Shown here: positions 44,059 through 52,574 of the stretch, in pieces
Layout: each line of letters opens with the position of its first letter
Position numbering within the stretch: position 1 is the first letter of the stretch
Assembly (NCBI GenBank): GCA_036825755.1
Contig: DAISXR010000003.1
Span: 15,145 to 79,144, forward strand
Length of the DNA: 64,000 nucleotides
Direction of reading: 5' to 3'
Source: JAJFTV01 sp036825755
Lineage (GTDB): Bacteria > Chloroflexota > Anaerolineae > Anaerolineales > Anaerolineaceae
Made by a program: the position numbers and the translations under genes
The notes under the pieces: model-generated
What the model was told of the DNA's origin: nothing
The model's database searches: none
Seen by the model: the letters and a program-made list of their open reading frames with translations, nothing else

Positions 44059-45351
44059 TCAGCTTTTTGCCAGTGCCTGATCCAGATCCCAAAGGATATC
44101 CTCGATATCTTCAAGACCAATACTGAGACGAATAAAATCGGGGGATACACCGGCGCTGATTTGCTGCTCTTCATTCAACTGGCTGTGGGTAGTGGAAGCC
44201 GGGTGGATGGCCAGACTGCGTGCATCGCCCACATTGGCAAGGTGACTGAACAATTTCAGACTATCGATAAATTTTGCTCCGGCCGATGCCCCGCCCTTAA
44301 TCCCAAAGCCCAAAATGGCGCCTGCGCCTTTGGGTAGATATTTTTGTGCAGCCTGATAGAACGGACTGGATTTCAATCCCGGATAGGAGACCCATCCCAC
44401 TTTTGGATGTTTCTCAAGAAATTCTGCGGTTTTTACAGCGTTGCTCACGTGTCGTTCCACCCGTAGACTGAGCGTCTCCAGGCCCTGCAGGAACAGGAAT
44501 GAATTGAATGGTGAAAGACACCCGCCAAAATCTCGTAAAATCTGTACACGAGCCTTCAGGATAAATGCTCCGGCGCCCTGGTCGGCGAAAACAAGGCCGT
44601 GATACGATGGGTCCGGTGAATTGAAGTTTTCAAAGCGCGGGTTCCCCTTCCACTCAAAATTGCCGCCATCCACGATGACGCCGCCAATGGAGGTGCCATG
44701 TCCGCCGATAAACTTTGTGGCTGAATGCACTACAATATTGGCGCCATATTCAAATGGACGCACCAGGTATGGGGTCGCAAAGGTATTGTCGATCATCAAT
44801 GGGATCCCGAATTCCTGAGCGATTTTCGCCACTTCTTCAAACGGGAAGACGTTGATCTGGGGATTTCCCAGGGTTTCACCGTAAATCAGTTTTGTGTTGG
44901 GTTTGACAGCCCGTCGAAAGTTTTCGGGATCCGATGAATCGACCAGGGTCACATCAATCCCCAGTCGAGGAAAGGTGTATGAGAACTGGTTATACGTACC
45001 GCCGTACAGGGTGGATGAAGAAATTATGTGATCTCCAGCCTGCGCAAGGGACAGGATGGCCTGTGCCTGAGCAGCATGCCCTGAACTGGTGGCCAGCGCT
45101 CCAACCCCGCCCTCCAGATCGGCAATTCGCTGCTCGAACACATCACTGGTAGGGTTCATGATGCGGGTATAGATGTTTCCGCTTTCTTTCAGGGAAAACA
45201 GGTTGGCGGCATGTTCGGTGCTGTCAAAAGCGTAAGAAGATGTTTGATAAATAGGGACAGCCACCGATTTAGTAGTGGGGTCAGGCTGCTGACCGGCGTG
45301 GACCTGGCGTGTGGAGAAGCCGAAAGTATGATTTTGCTCTTTATTTGACAT
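44059..45351 (-). CDS. metY: O-acetylhomoserine sulfhydrylase
   Basis: The 430-residue Cys/Met-metabolism PLP enzyme begins FSTRQVHAGQQPDPTTKS and carries YTRIMNPTSDVFEQRIADLEG, YGGTYNQF and the PLP lysine K213 in VVHSATKFIGGHGT. The length (430, not about 390) and the NPTSD motif point to the sulfhydrylase rather than cystathionine gamma-synthase. It joins O-acetylhomoserine and sulfide to give homocysteine. It lies 49 bases after metA on the same strand and is therefore controlled by the metA leader. Confidence 0.94.
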   Translation of the reverse strand: MSNKEQNHTFGFSTRQVHAGQQPDPTTKSVAVPIYQTSSYAFDSTEHAANLFSLKESGNIYTRIMNPTSDVFEQRIADLEGGVGALATSSGHAAQAQAILSLAQAGDHIISSSTLYGGTYNQFSYTFPRLGIDVTLVDSSDPENFRRAVKPNTKLIYGETLGNPQINVFPFEEVAKIAQEFGIPLMIDNTFATPYLVRPFEYGANIVVHSATKFIGGHGTSIGGVIVDGGNFEWKGNPRFENFNSPDPSYHGLVFADQGAGAFILKARVQILRDFGGCLSPFNSFLFLQGLETLSLRVERHVSNAVKTAEFLEKHPKVGWVSYPGLKSSPFYQAAQKYLPKGAGAILGFGIKGGASAGAKFIDSLKLFSHLANVGDARSLAIHPASTTHSQLNEEQQISAGVSPDFIRLSIGLEDIEDILWDLDQALAKS

Positions 45352-45400
45352 CTTGATTCCTTCCTGTGTGTTCAGTTGCTGTATGATGATTGGCGGTGGT

Positions 45401-46372
45401 TCAAAAACCGAACCATCCTTTAATGCGGTTAAGATTTAGCGAAAAGGTCGATTGGGGAACGACCTGGTTCAGATCATATGGTGTTTCCTGGTAGACATAA
45501 TAGTTGATCCAGTTCGAAAACAGCAGGTGTGCATGACCCCTCCACCGCACAATCGGCTGGCGGGATGGATCATCCTGAGGGTAGTAGTTGCGGGGAATTT
45601 CGATCGGCAGATCGGATGCCAGATCGCGCTCATATTCTGTTTTGAGGGTGCAGGGATCGTATTCTGAGTGCCCGGTGATGTAGATCTGGCGATCGTCCTG
45701 CGAGGCCATGATGTATACGCCAGCTTCCTCCGATTCGGCCAGGATGCGAATCTGGGGGATTTTTTCGAGGTCGGATCGGCGAACCTCGGTATGACGGGAG
45801 TGAGGCGCGTAGAAAACATCATCAAACCCTCGTAAAAGTTTTGTGTTTTGCTCGGTGGCGTAATGCGCGAAAACGCCGAATTGTTTTCGCGGGAGCGGGT
45901 ATTTCTGGACGCCGTATTGATAATACAGGGCAGCCTGCGAAGCCCAGCAGATGTACAGTGAGGCAAACACATTCTCTCGCGCCCAATCCATAATTTCGGT
46001 CAATTCATGCCAGTAATCCACCTGTTCGAAGGGCAGATGTTCGACCGGAGCGCCGGTGATGATGAGGGCGTCGAAACGTTTACGCTGGATTTGACGGAAA
46101 GTCTGGTAAAAATGCAGCAAATGTTCCTGTGGGGTATTCTTGCTGCGGTGGTTTGCCGGTCTGACCAGCGTGACATCAACCTGCAGCGAAGTATTGCCCA
46201 ATAAACGAAGCAGTTGAGTCTCGGTGACGATTTTTGTCGGCATCAGGTTGAGGATGGCAATTTGCAATGGGCGGATATCCTGATGTAAAGCCCGGCTTTC
46301 ATCCATCACAAAAATGTTCTCAGCGGTCAATATCTGTCTGGCAGGCAGTTGTTCCGGTATTTTGATTGGCAT
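45401..46372 (-). CDS. metA: Homoserine O-acetyltransferase (MetA family)
   Basis: The 323-residue protein keeps the MetA catalytic triad at canonical numbering: C142 in LYICWASQAAL, H235 and E237 in ITGHSEYDP. Residue 111, in TGAPVEHLPFEQV, is Glu; Glu at this place favours acetyl-CoA (Bacillus type), while Gly favours succinyl-CoA (E. coli type). The product would be O-acetylhomoserine, which is what the downstream metY enzyme uses. It is first in the metA-metY operon, behind a long leader with a Met-rich peptide and an attenuator. Confidence 0.94.
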   Translation of the reverse strand: MPIKIPEQLPARQILTAENIFVMDESRALHQDIRPLQIAILNLMPTKIVTETQLLRLLGNTSLQVDVTLVRPANHRSKNTPQEHLLHFYQTFRQIQRKRFDALIITGAPVEHLPFEQVDYWHELTEIMDWARENVFASLYICWASQAALYYQYGVQKYPLPRKQFGVFAHYATEQNTKLLRGFDDVFYAPHSRHTEVRRSDLEKIPQIRILAESEEAGVYIMASQDDRQIYITGHSEYDPCTLKTEYERDLASDLPIEIPRNYYPQDDPSRQPIVRWRGHAHLLFSNWINYYVYQETPYDLNQVVPQSTFSLNLNRIKGWFGF

Positions 46373-46422
46373 TCTCTACATTTCTCCGTATTCTTCTGTT
46401 TTCGATCTCGTATCTGGCAAAC

Positions 46423-46506
46423 AAAAAGGGCTGCCTATTGGCAGCCCCGGATGTAACACCTCGGTGAAGTGGCAGGTTCTTACAACCTGTCCTCCAGTGC
46501 TGCCAA
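46423..46506 (-). promoter_or_regulatory. Attenuator: mutually exclusive antiterminator and terminator in the metA leader
   Basis: On the minus strand GGGCTGCC and GGCAGCCC (arms at 46440-46447 and 46428-46435) form an 8-bp terminator stem with a four-base loop followed by TTTTT (46427-46423). Upstream, TTGGCAGC (46506-46499) is the exact complement of GCTGCCAA (46445-46438), which overlaps the terminator's 5' arm, so only one stem can form. Between them lies a CAGGTT/AACCTG hairpin that contains the leader-peptide stop codon. No known SAM, cobalamin or T-box motif was recognised in this leader. Confidence 0.75.
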
Positions 46507-46584
46507 TCCGATTAGCCCACGCATAGCCATAGGCATCGTGGTTTTGAACTCGTTATGGGATCGCGCAACACTGTTGTTTTTCAT
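46480..46584 (-). CDS. Methionine-rich leader peptide of the metA-metY operon
   Basis: An in-frame 34-codon ORF starts about four bases after the predicted transcription start and ends in TAA within the CAGGTT/AACCTG hairpin. It has Met codons at 17, 19 and 21 in MPMAMRG, just before the first antiterminator arm (codons 26-29). It has no ribosome site, so initiation would be leaderless. The arrangement fits a translation-coupled attenuator: stalling at Met codons would free the antiterminator arm, while fast passage would favour the terminator. No protein homology supports it, so the case rests on position, codon content and RNA pairing. Confidence 0.6.
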   Translation of the reverse strand: MKNNSVARSHNEFKTTMPMAMRGLIGLAALEDRL

Positions 46585-46594
46585 ACTGGGTCGA

Positions 46595-46623
46595 ATTATG
46601 TTGGAAAAATAAAAACCTGTCAA
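46595..46623 (-). promoter_or_regulatory. Sigma-70-type promoter of metA-metY
   Basis: On the minus strand TTGACA (46623-46618) and CATAAT (46600-46595) are separated by exactly 17 bases. The predicted start is near 46588, giving a leader of about 215 bases before metA. Confidence 0.85.
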
Positions 46624-46651
46624 GTAATTGATCCGATCAAAGGTGATTCTC

Positions 46652-48220
46652 TTATGAAAATCTCAGAAACTCGGGATAGAAACCTGAAAAATTTCCAGTT
46701 CGCGCGTTTTTCAGGGCTGCCGGCAGCTTTGACAACACATCACTGGCTGTCATACCGTCCTCACCACATTTCCTGGCGGCCAGGTCCCCGGCGTGACCAT
46801 GCAGTAAAACTCCCATTCGAACCGCTTCCGGAATGGGCAAGCCGAGTGTATACATGGCCGCGATTGTTCCGGTCAGTACATCGCCGGAACCCGCGGTTCC
46901 CATGCCCGAATTCCCGGTCAGATTGATATAAACTTCTCCATCCGGGCAGGCAATCAGCGTGTGAGCGCCTTTCATGACCAGTACAATATTCCATTGTTCG
47001 GCAAATCCGCGTACCGTTTCGATGGGGTGATCCTGAAATTCCTGACTTCGCGCCGGAAGAAGACGAGACAGTTCTCCCGGATGGGGAGTCAAAATAGTGG
47101 GTGCAGCGCGACGCTGTAACAGAGACAGGTCGCGGCTCAGTGCGGTCAGGCCGTCTCCGTCAATGATGAGCGGTTTGGTGATGCAGGGGATCAGATCGAC
47201 GATGAGGTTTTGGGTCTCCTCATTCAGCGATAGACCCGGTCCAATGATCACCACGTCAGAAAGATCGGAAATCTCAAGCAGGGAGGGCATAGCCTTGCCT
47301 GACAGGCTGCCTGCGGACGTTTCTTCCTGCGGATGGAATACGATCTCGCTGCCTTTTGCGGCGATAAATGGAGCAACCGAGCGGGGGCAGGCCAGGCGTG
47401 CATAACCGCCGCCTGCTTTCAGAAATGACATGGCTGCAAAGCGAGGTGCGCCGTAATAGTTCTGCGCTCCGGCGATGAACAGAGCCTGCCCGAAAGTGCC
47501 TTTGTGACCATCAGGCGGGCGGGGAGGCAGATCAACTGGAAGGTTGACCTGGCACTGCAGATGCCCAGCTTCATAGAGCGCAGGTGGAAAAGAGATGTGA
47601 TTGGTGAACAGTTCACCGGCGCAGGAATACCCGGGATAAAACATCAATCCAGTTTTTGGCAGCCCAAATGTGATGGTCCAATCAGCCTGAATGGCACAAC
47701 CGAGTACCTTTCCGGTATCGCCGTGGATGCCGGATGGGATATCAATACTCAGAACGGGTTTCCCGGATTGATTGACCAAATTGATCACAGTCGCGTGAAT
47801 TCCCTGCGGCTGGCGCACCAGTCCGGTACCAAATATGGCATCGATGATAACATCAGACTGGTCGATCGTTTTCGGAAAGTCTGTGGTCTCATCGGCGATG
47901 CATTGTTGAATTCCGATACGCTGCAATATCTCATAATTGGCCAGGGCGGAGCCATGATAATGGGCAGGATCTGCCAGAACCAGCACGGTGACGCGGCAAT
48001 GCTCTGAATGCAGCAGGCGGGCGACCACAAAGCCATCTCCACCATTGTTGCCCGGCCCGCATAGAACCAGAATCTTTTTTCCGGGCAGGGGCATTTTCTC
48101 CTTGAGAAGGTTGACCGCGGCGATCCCGGCATTCTCCATCAGAAGCAATTCCGGGATGGAGAAAAGGTTCATTGCGTCATGATCCATCATTCGCATTTGC
48201 TCAACGGTGCTGATCTTCAT
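46652..48220 (-). CDS. nnr: Bifunctional NAD(P)HX epimerase/dehydratase
   Basis: The 522-residue fusion has an N-terminal YjeF_N epimerase (1-215; MENAGIAAVNLL, LCGPGNNGGDGFVVARLL, DAIFGTGL) and a C-terminal ribokinase-like ADP-dependent dehydratase (about 235-510; LTPHPGELSRLL, LVMKGAHTLIA, GNSGMGTAGSGDVLTG). It repairs hydrated NADH and NADPH. ATG 48220 has GAGGAAAC upstream; the longer frame has no ribosome site. It is a single-gene unit; the metA promoter begins 28 bases after its stop. Confidence 0.94.
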   Translation of the reverse strand: MKISTVEQMRMMDHDAMNLFSIPELLLMENAGIAAVNLLKEKMPLPGKKILVLCGPGNNGGDGFVVARLLHSEHCRVTVLVLADPAHYHGSALANYEILQRIGIQQCIADETTDFPKTIDQSDVIIDAIFGTGLVRQPQGIHATVINLVNQSGKPVLSIDIPSGIHGDTGKVLGCAIQADWTITFGLPKTGLMFYPGYSCAGELFTNHISFPPALYEAGHLQCQVNLPVDLPPRPPDGHKGTFGQALFIAGAQNYYGAPRFAAMSFLKAGGGYARLACPRSVAPFIAAKGSEIVFHPQEETSAGSLSGKAMPSLLEISDLSDVVIIGPGLSLNEETQNLIVDLIPCITKPLIIDGDGLTALSRDLSLLQRRAAPTILTPHPGELSRLLPARSQEFQDHPIETVRGFAEQWNIVLVMKGAHTLIACPDGEVYINLTGNSGMGTAGSGDVLTGTIAAMYTLGLPIPEAVRMGVLLHGHAGDLAARKCGEDGMTASDVLSKLPAALKNARTGNFSGFYPEFLRFS

Positions 48221-48359
48221 TGTTTCCTCAAAAGTTTTGTAAATTGCGTATAGCCAATTATTCGCTCGATATATGTATATTGTAGTCACTTTCACAAAGA
48301 AGAAAAGAAACCGCGCAGGACAAAATGACCGGCGTGGTGGAATTAGAATAAGTTGTAGG

Positions 48360-49250
48360 TCAGGGAGTTACAGTCAGGGTGGGGGAAGCAGCCAGGTTTG
48401 TATCTGAAGCAGACGGTTGAGCAAATTGCTCCGCATAGTCACCCATGACCAGAGCCATATTACCCAGCACAGCCCATGAGTTTTCAAACAGCCAGTCCGG
48501 GATCTCGTACATTTGCCCGTTGTTGTCATAGCGGATGATGTCTTTTGAGAACCCGGTGACAATCACCACGTGTTCATAGGCTGCCACAGTGGTTTTATTC
48601 CCCTGAGAATCGATGTATTCATACGGGATACCGCCGACCACATTTCCAATTACCCATGCGATGACGGACTGATCCATGGCAATCTGGCGTTTTAATTCCT
48701 CCAGGGTCATGCCGTTTACCGCTTGTGCATTCAATCCATACTCCTGCAGCAGGTCGGCCACCGGCGCGGCATGGACACCATACGCATAGGGTGGAATTTG
48801 CCCCCACGGGCCGTCAACACTGCCTACAAACCCCAGGTCAGGGTTATCCGAAAGCGGCAGGGAAGTTTGGAACTCAAATTCATTGATGGTCACCCCAAAA
48901 AAGTCAGCCCAGTCCACCGCCGTAGCAGCCTCGCATCCCAGAGGGAAGTACTGCTTATGTCCACGCATCCCGCTGATGTAATACTTATCCGGCAGGGTGG
49001 GTTCGAGCGTCGGTGTAAGGGTGGGAACGGTGGGTGTGAAGGTAGGTTTTGGCTTGATTGAGGCTGTGGGGGTTGGGGTGGGCGTATCTGTTGCCAAAGC
49101 AAGGGTCGGGGAAGAGGTCAATTCAACCGTAGGCAAAGATGCGTTCGTTCCCTGCGATCCGGTAGATTCCTGCCGACCTCCGATCTCTGCCGAGGCGCTG
49201 CAGCCAGAGAGGATTATGAATAGCCAGATAAAGAAGATACGCAATTTCAT
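48360..49250 (-). CDS. C39-like papain-fold lipoprotein
   Basis: The 296-residue product has a signal peptide with lipobox LSGC (C17), a Thr/Pro-rich linker (about 40-85) and a Peptidase_C39-like domain (about 88-270). Likely catalytic residues are C106 in YFPLGCEAATA and the His in AAYEHVVIVTG, with a later Asn in ENSW. It should be anchored outside the membrane and may cut peptides or act on the wall; no target can be read. It is divergent from the RecA-like/PolB operon, from which a gap of about 110 bases separates it. Confidence 0.85.
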   Translation of the reverse strand: MKLRIFFIWLFIILSGCSASAEIGGRQESTGSQGTNASLPTVELTSSPTLALATDTPTPTPTASIKPKPTFTPTVPTLTPTLEPTLPDKYYISGMRGHKQYFPLGCEAATAVDWADFFGVTINEFEFQTSLPLSDNPDLGFVGSVDGPWGQIPPYAYGVHAAPVADLLQEYGLNAQAVNGMTLEELKRQIAMDQSVIAWVIGNVVGGIPYEYIDSQGNKTTVAAYEHVVIVTGFSKDIIRYDNNGQMYEIPDWLFENSWAVLGNMALVMGDYAEQFAQPSASDTNLAASPTLTVTP

Positions 49251-49304
49251 CGTTAATTTATCCAATATTCGGATTATACCGGACGATATGGCACAAGTCA
49301 CATA

Positions 49305-49333
49305 TTTACGATACAGGACAAATGTTCTATTAT
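49305..49333 (+). promoter_or_regulatory. Promoter of the RecA-like/PolB operon with a LexA-box-like spacer
   Basis: TTTACG (49305-49310) and TATTAT (49328-49333) are 17 bases apart. The spacer holds AGGACAAATGTTCT (49315-49328), an imperfect palindrome that matches the Gram-positive SOS box GAACATATGTTC at 10 of 12 core positions (49316-49327). A LexA bound there would block the promoter. Confidence 0.5.
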
Positions 49334-49361
49334 CAAGGCAAGGATGGAGGTGAAGTACAAC

Positions 49362-49964
49362 ATGTTTCCTTTAGCGAGGATGGAACAAAATCAGATACTG
49401 CTGGTGATTGCAAACCATGCGGCGCGCGAACAGATGCTGGAATGGATTGCGATGCAGGCTTGTCAGGGCAGAGTGCGGGTGGTCGATGGTAGCAACCAGT
49501 TCAATGTATACCAGGTTGCGAAAACCATCCGCCGGCAGACGGCGCGCCTGACCGATGCGCTGAAGAACATCCAGATCTCCCGATCCTTCAGTTGCTATCA
49601 GATGACCGCCATGCTGGAAAAAATCCTGGCCCGTCCCGGTGAGCCCGGTATGCCAGAAGCAGGGATGCCTGCAGAGAATATCCCGGTGTTTGTTCTGGAT
49701 TTATTGTTTTCATACTACGACGAAGATATCAAGCTGCCTGAGAGCCAGCGGCTGCTGAAGAAATCTATCCGCGCGCTGGAGCAGTTAAGCCAGCGGGCAC
49801 CGGTGGTGATCAGTTCGCGGCCCATGATGTACAACCAGGAACGCAAGATGCTTCTGGATGAGCTGAAGGAAACCGCCACTCTAGTGTGGGAAGCCGAAGA
49901 AACGGTCACCCGGCAACTGCCCGCGCCTAATCTGCTGCCGTGGCCTGAAGAAAAATCCAGTTAG
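49362..49964 (+). CDS. RecA/RadA-fold protein without a P-loop
   Basis: A 200-residue protein. Order and spacing recall RadA: a strand-loop VRVVDGSNQFNVYQVAKTI, then ISRSFSCYQMTAMLEKI (RadA has ARAFN-like there), then a Walker B-like PVFVLDLLFSYYDED, then VVISSRPM. The Walker A position (ILLVIANHAAREQM) has no GxxxxGK[ST], so it probably cannot hydrolyse ATP. ATG 49362 is chosen because GGAGGTGA is eight bases upstream; ATG at 49344 lacks a site. It is the first gene of the inactive-polymerase operon, so it may load or hold the polymerase-like protein, in the manner that ImuA serves ImuB in other bacteria (inference). Confidence 0.75.
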   Translation: MFPLARMEQNQILLVIANHAAREQMLEWIAMQACQGRVRVVDGSNQFNVYQVAKTIRRQTARLTDALKNIQISRSFSCYQMTAMLEKILARPGEPGMPEAGMPAENIPVFVLDLLFSYYDEDIKLPESQRLLKKSIRALEQLSQRAPVVISSRPMMYNQERKMLLDELKETATLVWEAEETVTRQLPAPNLLPWPEEKSS

Positions 49965-49978
49965 CTTCGGAGAACAAC

Positions 49979-50272
49979 ATGGGCCGCACACTCCCCACCA
50001 TTTCACAGGCGTTTCAGGAAGAGCAAAGCAACTTTGCCAGCTTCCGGCGCGCACTGCGCAAGACAGATCAACTGGTACTGGACGAGTTGTTCGCGCTGGC
50101 CCGCCGGCATCTGGCGGCTGCTGCCTATGCCGCGAATGCCCTGCCCATGGAAACATTTTTGCTGGCCATGCTGCTGGAACAGCAGAAAGAAATTCACCGC
50201 TTGAAGGATGATCTGGAACTGTTGAACCGGCATTTGGCATTGAACCCGCCGGAATCTGAAAATAAGGGGTGA
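49979..50272 (+). CDS. Small helical protein of the inactive PolB operon
   Basis: I do not recognise a family. The 97-residue protein is predicted to be almost all helix, with an Ala/Leu-rich middle and a C-terminal coiled coil (EQQKEIHRLKDDLELLNRHL). GGAG precedes the ATG by seven bases. It overlaps the GTG of the longest polymerase frame and sits between the RecA-like protein and the polymerase, suggesting a bridging subunit. Confidence 0.75.
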   Translation: MGRTLPTISQAFQEEQSNFASFRRALRKTDQLVLDELFALARRHLAAAAYAANALPMETFLLAMLLEQQKEIHRLKDDLELLNRHLALNPPESENKG

Positions 50273-50277
50273 CCCTT

Positions 50278-52572
50278 ATGCAGATGACCGGTTTTTTGTT
50301 GGATCTGTTTGAAAATCCCGGGGGAAATATCAGCGGCTGGTTCATCGGCGATGATGGCGTACGCTACCGCTTCCGGCAGTACTTCCCGATCACATTTTAC
50401 ATTTCCGGCGAAAAAGAAGACCTGCGAGCGGTTGAAAACCGCATCCGTGAAATCAATTTTGATGTGCGTCTGGAATACACCAAACGGTTTGAATTTTTTG
50501 CACGCCGTCATTTGCCCGTGCTGGCTGTGGAGGTAAAGAACGCCTGGCTGCAGCCGGTTTTGTTTCGCAAGATTTTGACCGAATTCCCGGATCTGGAGTA
50601 TTACGATGCCGATGTGGGGCTCACACTGCGGCACGCGGCGGTCCACCAGACATTCCCACTGGCTTACTGCCGCTTCACTTTGGATGAGGGCGCCTGGCTG
50701 AAAAAGATCGAGGTGCTGGATACGCCCTGGGAAGTGGATCACCCCAAGCCGCCGCTGCGGATCCTGAAACTGGAGCCGGATATCAACCCGCAGGCCGGCC
50801 AGCCGCGCTATTTGACCGTTTCCTATGAAGCGCACTCCTTTCGCTTTTCCTTCGAGCCGCTGCGGGCGCTGCTGGTCAACCTGAAGTCCATCCTGGAGAA
50901 ATACGACCCGGATATCGTCCAGACGCGCTGGGGTGATACCTGGCTGCTATCCACGCTGAAGCAGGCGGCTGACCAGAATCATCTGGAGCTGCCCTGGAAT
51001 CGCGAGCCAGGCCGTGAATTTGCGCACCGGCCGGAGCGCTCTTATTTCTCATACGGACAGATCGTCTACCGCGGACAGCAGGTACTGCTGTTTGGACGGG
51101 CGCATATCGATATCAACAATGCCATGTTCTGGAAGGATTACGCGTTGGCCGGCATCTTCGAAACGGCGCGCGTCACACGGCTGTCGCTGCAGCAGTCGGC
51201 GCGGCAGTCATCGGGCACAGGAGTTTCTTCCATGCAGATTGTGAAGGCGCTGGAGAACAATGCTTTGGTGCCATACCAGAAACAGCAATCTGAAGATCCA
51301 AAAAGCGCTGTGGAACTGCTTCAGTTTGATCAGGGCGGGCTGGTGTACCAACCCACTATCGGGATCCACTGCAACGTGGCTGAAATCGATTTTATCTCGA
51401 TGTATCCCAGCATCATGGTACGCTGCAATATTTCGCCGGAAACCACACCTTCCTATACCCTTGAACCGCCGGACGAACCCCCAGGACTGATCCCACAAAC
51501 GCTGGCGCCCCTGTTGAAGAAGCGTATTGAACTCAAACACCGGCTGGGGGATATGCCGGATTGGCTGCCCGATTATCAGATTTTTAAGCAGCAGTCTTCT
51601 GCCCACAAATGGTTGCTGGTCACCTGTTTTGGCTATCTGGGATACAAAAATGCCCGATTTGGGCGCATCGAGGCGCATGAAGCCATCACGGCCAATGGGC
51701 GTGAGGCGCTGCTGCGCGCCAAGGAGGCGGCCGAGGAGCTGGGTTTTACCATCCTGCACATGTATGTTGACGGCTTATGGGTGCAAAAAGAGGGTGCCAC
51801 CCAGCCAAAGGACTTTGAGATTGTGCTGGATAAAATTGCCGAATGCACGGGGCTGTCGGTCTCGCTGAACGGCGTGTATCGCTGGGTCACATTTTTACCC
51901 TCGCGGGTGGATGCGCGCGTACCCGTACCCAACCGATATTTCGGCGTGTTTCAAGACAGCAGCCTTAAACTGCGCGGTATTGAGGCCCGCAGGCATGACA
52001 CCCCGGCGTTCATTGCCAATATGCAGCTTGAACTGCTGGATTATCTCAGCAAGGCCAGCTCTTACAACACACTGGTGGATCACTTTTTACCTGGCGCGCT
52101 GTCGATTGTGCGCCGGCGCATTGCGGATCTGTACCATGGGGACTATGATCTGGAAGATTTGACCGTGGCGCACCGCCTCACACGTGAACTGGAGGATTTT
52201 CACGTGCTGACGGCCGCTGCACGAGCCTACCAGGAACTGGTGGACACCGGCCGCACATTGAGGCCCGGGCAGCGGGTGCGCTTTTTATACACACGCGATG
52301 TGGCGGGTGTGTATGCCTGGGACCAGCCGGACAAACCGCCCAAAAAACGAATTGATACCGCCCGCTACCGTTTTTTGCTGCTGCAGGCTGCTGAAACCAT
52401 TTTGAAACCATTTGGCTGGGATCAGGCCATGCTGGAAACCTTTACCGGCAGGATCTCCGCGGTGCAGCATGATCTGTTTGAACCCGGAATCAAAAAGATG
52501 CGCCCCACTGGAAATTCGCTTCCTGTTGGGACGCATCCTGAACTATTGGAACAGGCGCTGAACTGCCGGTGA
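50278..52572 (+). CDS. Inactivated archaeal-type B-family DNA polymerase
   Basis: A 764-residue PolB with motif A D371 in EIDFISMYPSIM, motif B K444 in HKWLLVTCFGYLGYKNARFG, and a motif C that reads HMYVDGLW instead of YGDTDS. The first Asp (498) is kept but the second is Leu500, so nucleotide transfer is unlikely. The exonuclease is also degenerate: ExoI lacks DxE (ILKLEPD) and ExoII is DPDIVQTRWGD. An inactivated PolB family with a few bacterial members is known. ATG 50278 follows AAGGGG; GTG 50269 is the alternative. It ends the operon. Confidence 0.88.
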   Translation: MQMTGFLLDLFENPGGNISGWFIGDDGVRYRFRQYFPITFYISGEKEDLRAVENRIREINFDVRLEYTKRFEFFARRHLPVLAVEVKNAWLQPVLFRKILTEFPDLEYYDADVGLTLRHAAVHQTFPLAYCRFTLDEGAWLKKIEVLDTPWEVDHPKPPLRILKLEPDINPQAGQPRYLTVSYEAHSFRFSFEPLRALLVNLKSILEKYDPDIVQTRWGDTWLLSTLKQAADQNHLELPWNREPGREFAHRPERSYFSYGQIVYRGQQVLLFGRAHIDINNAMFWKDYALAGIFETARVTRLSLQQSARQSSGTGVSSMQIVKALENNALVPYQKQQSEDPKSAVELLQFDQGGLVYQPTIGIHCNVAEIDFISMYPSIMVRCNISPETTPSYTLEPPDEPPGLIPQTLAPLLKKRIELKHRLGDMPDWLPDYQIFKQQSSAHKWLLVTCFGYLGYKNARFGRIEAHEAITANGREALLRAKEAAEELGFTILHMYVDGLWVQKEGATQPKDFEIVLDKIAECTGLSVSLNGVYRWVTFLPSRVDARVPVPNRYFGVFQDSSLKLRGIEARRHDTPAFIANMQLELLDYLSKASSYNTLVDHFLPGALSIVRRRIADLYHGDYDLEDLTVAHRLTRELEDFHVLTAAARAYQELVDTGRTLRPGQRVRFLYTRDVAGVYAWDQPDKPPKKRIDTARYRFLLLQAAETILKPFGWDQAMLETFTGRISAVQHDLFEPGIKKMRPTGNSLPVGTHPELLEQALNCR

Positions 52573-52574
52573 TG

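Noticed and set aside
46373..46590. SAM, cobalamin or T-box riboswitch upstream of metA
   Set aside because: The leader lacks the GGCAACC and P1 landmarks of SAM-I, the cobalamin core and the T-box sequence. The Met-rich ORF explains the alternative stems better. An unknown riboswitch class remains possible.
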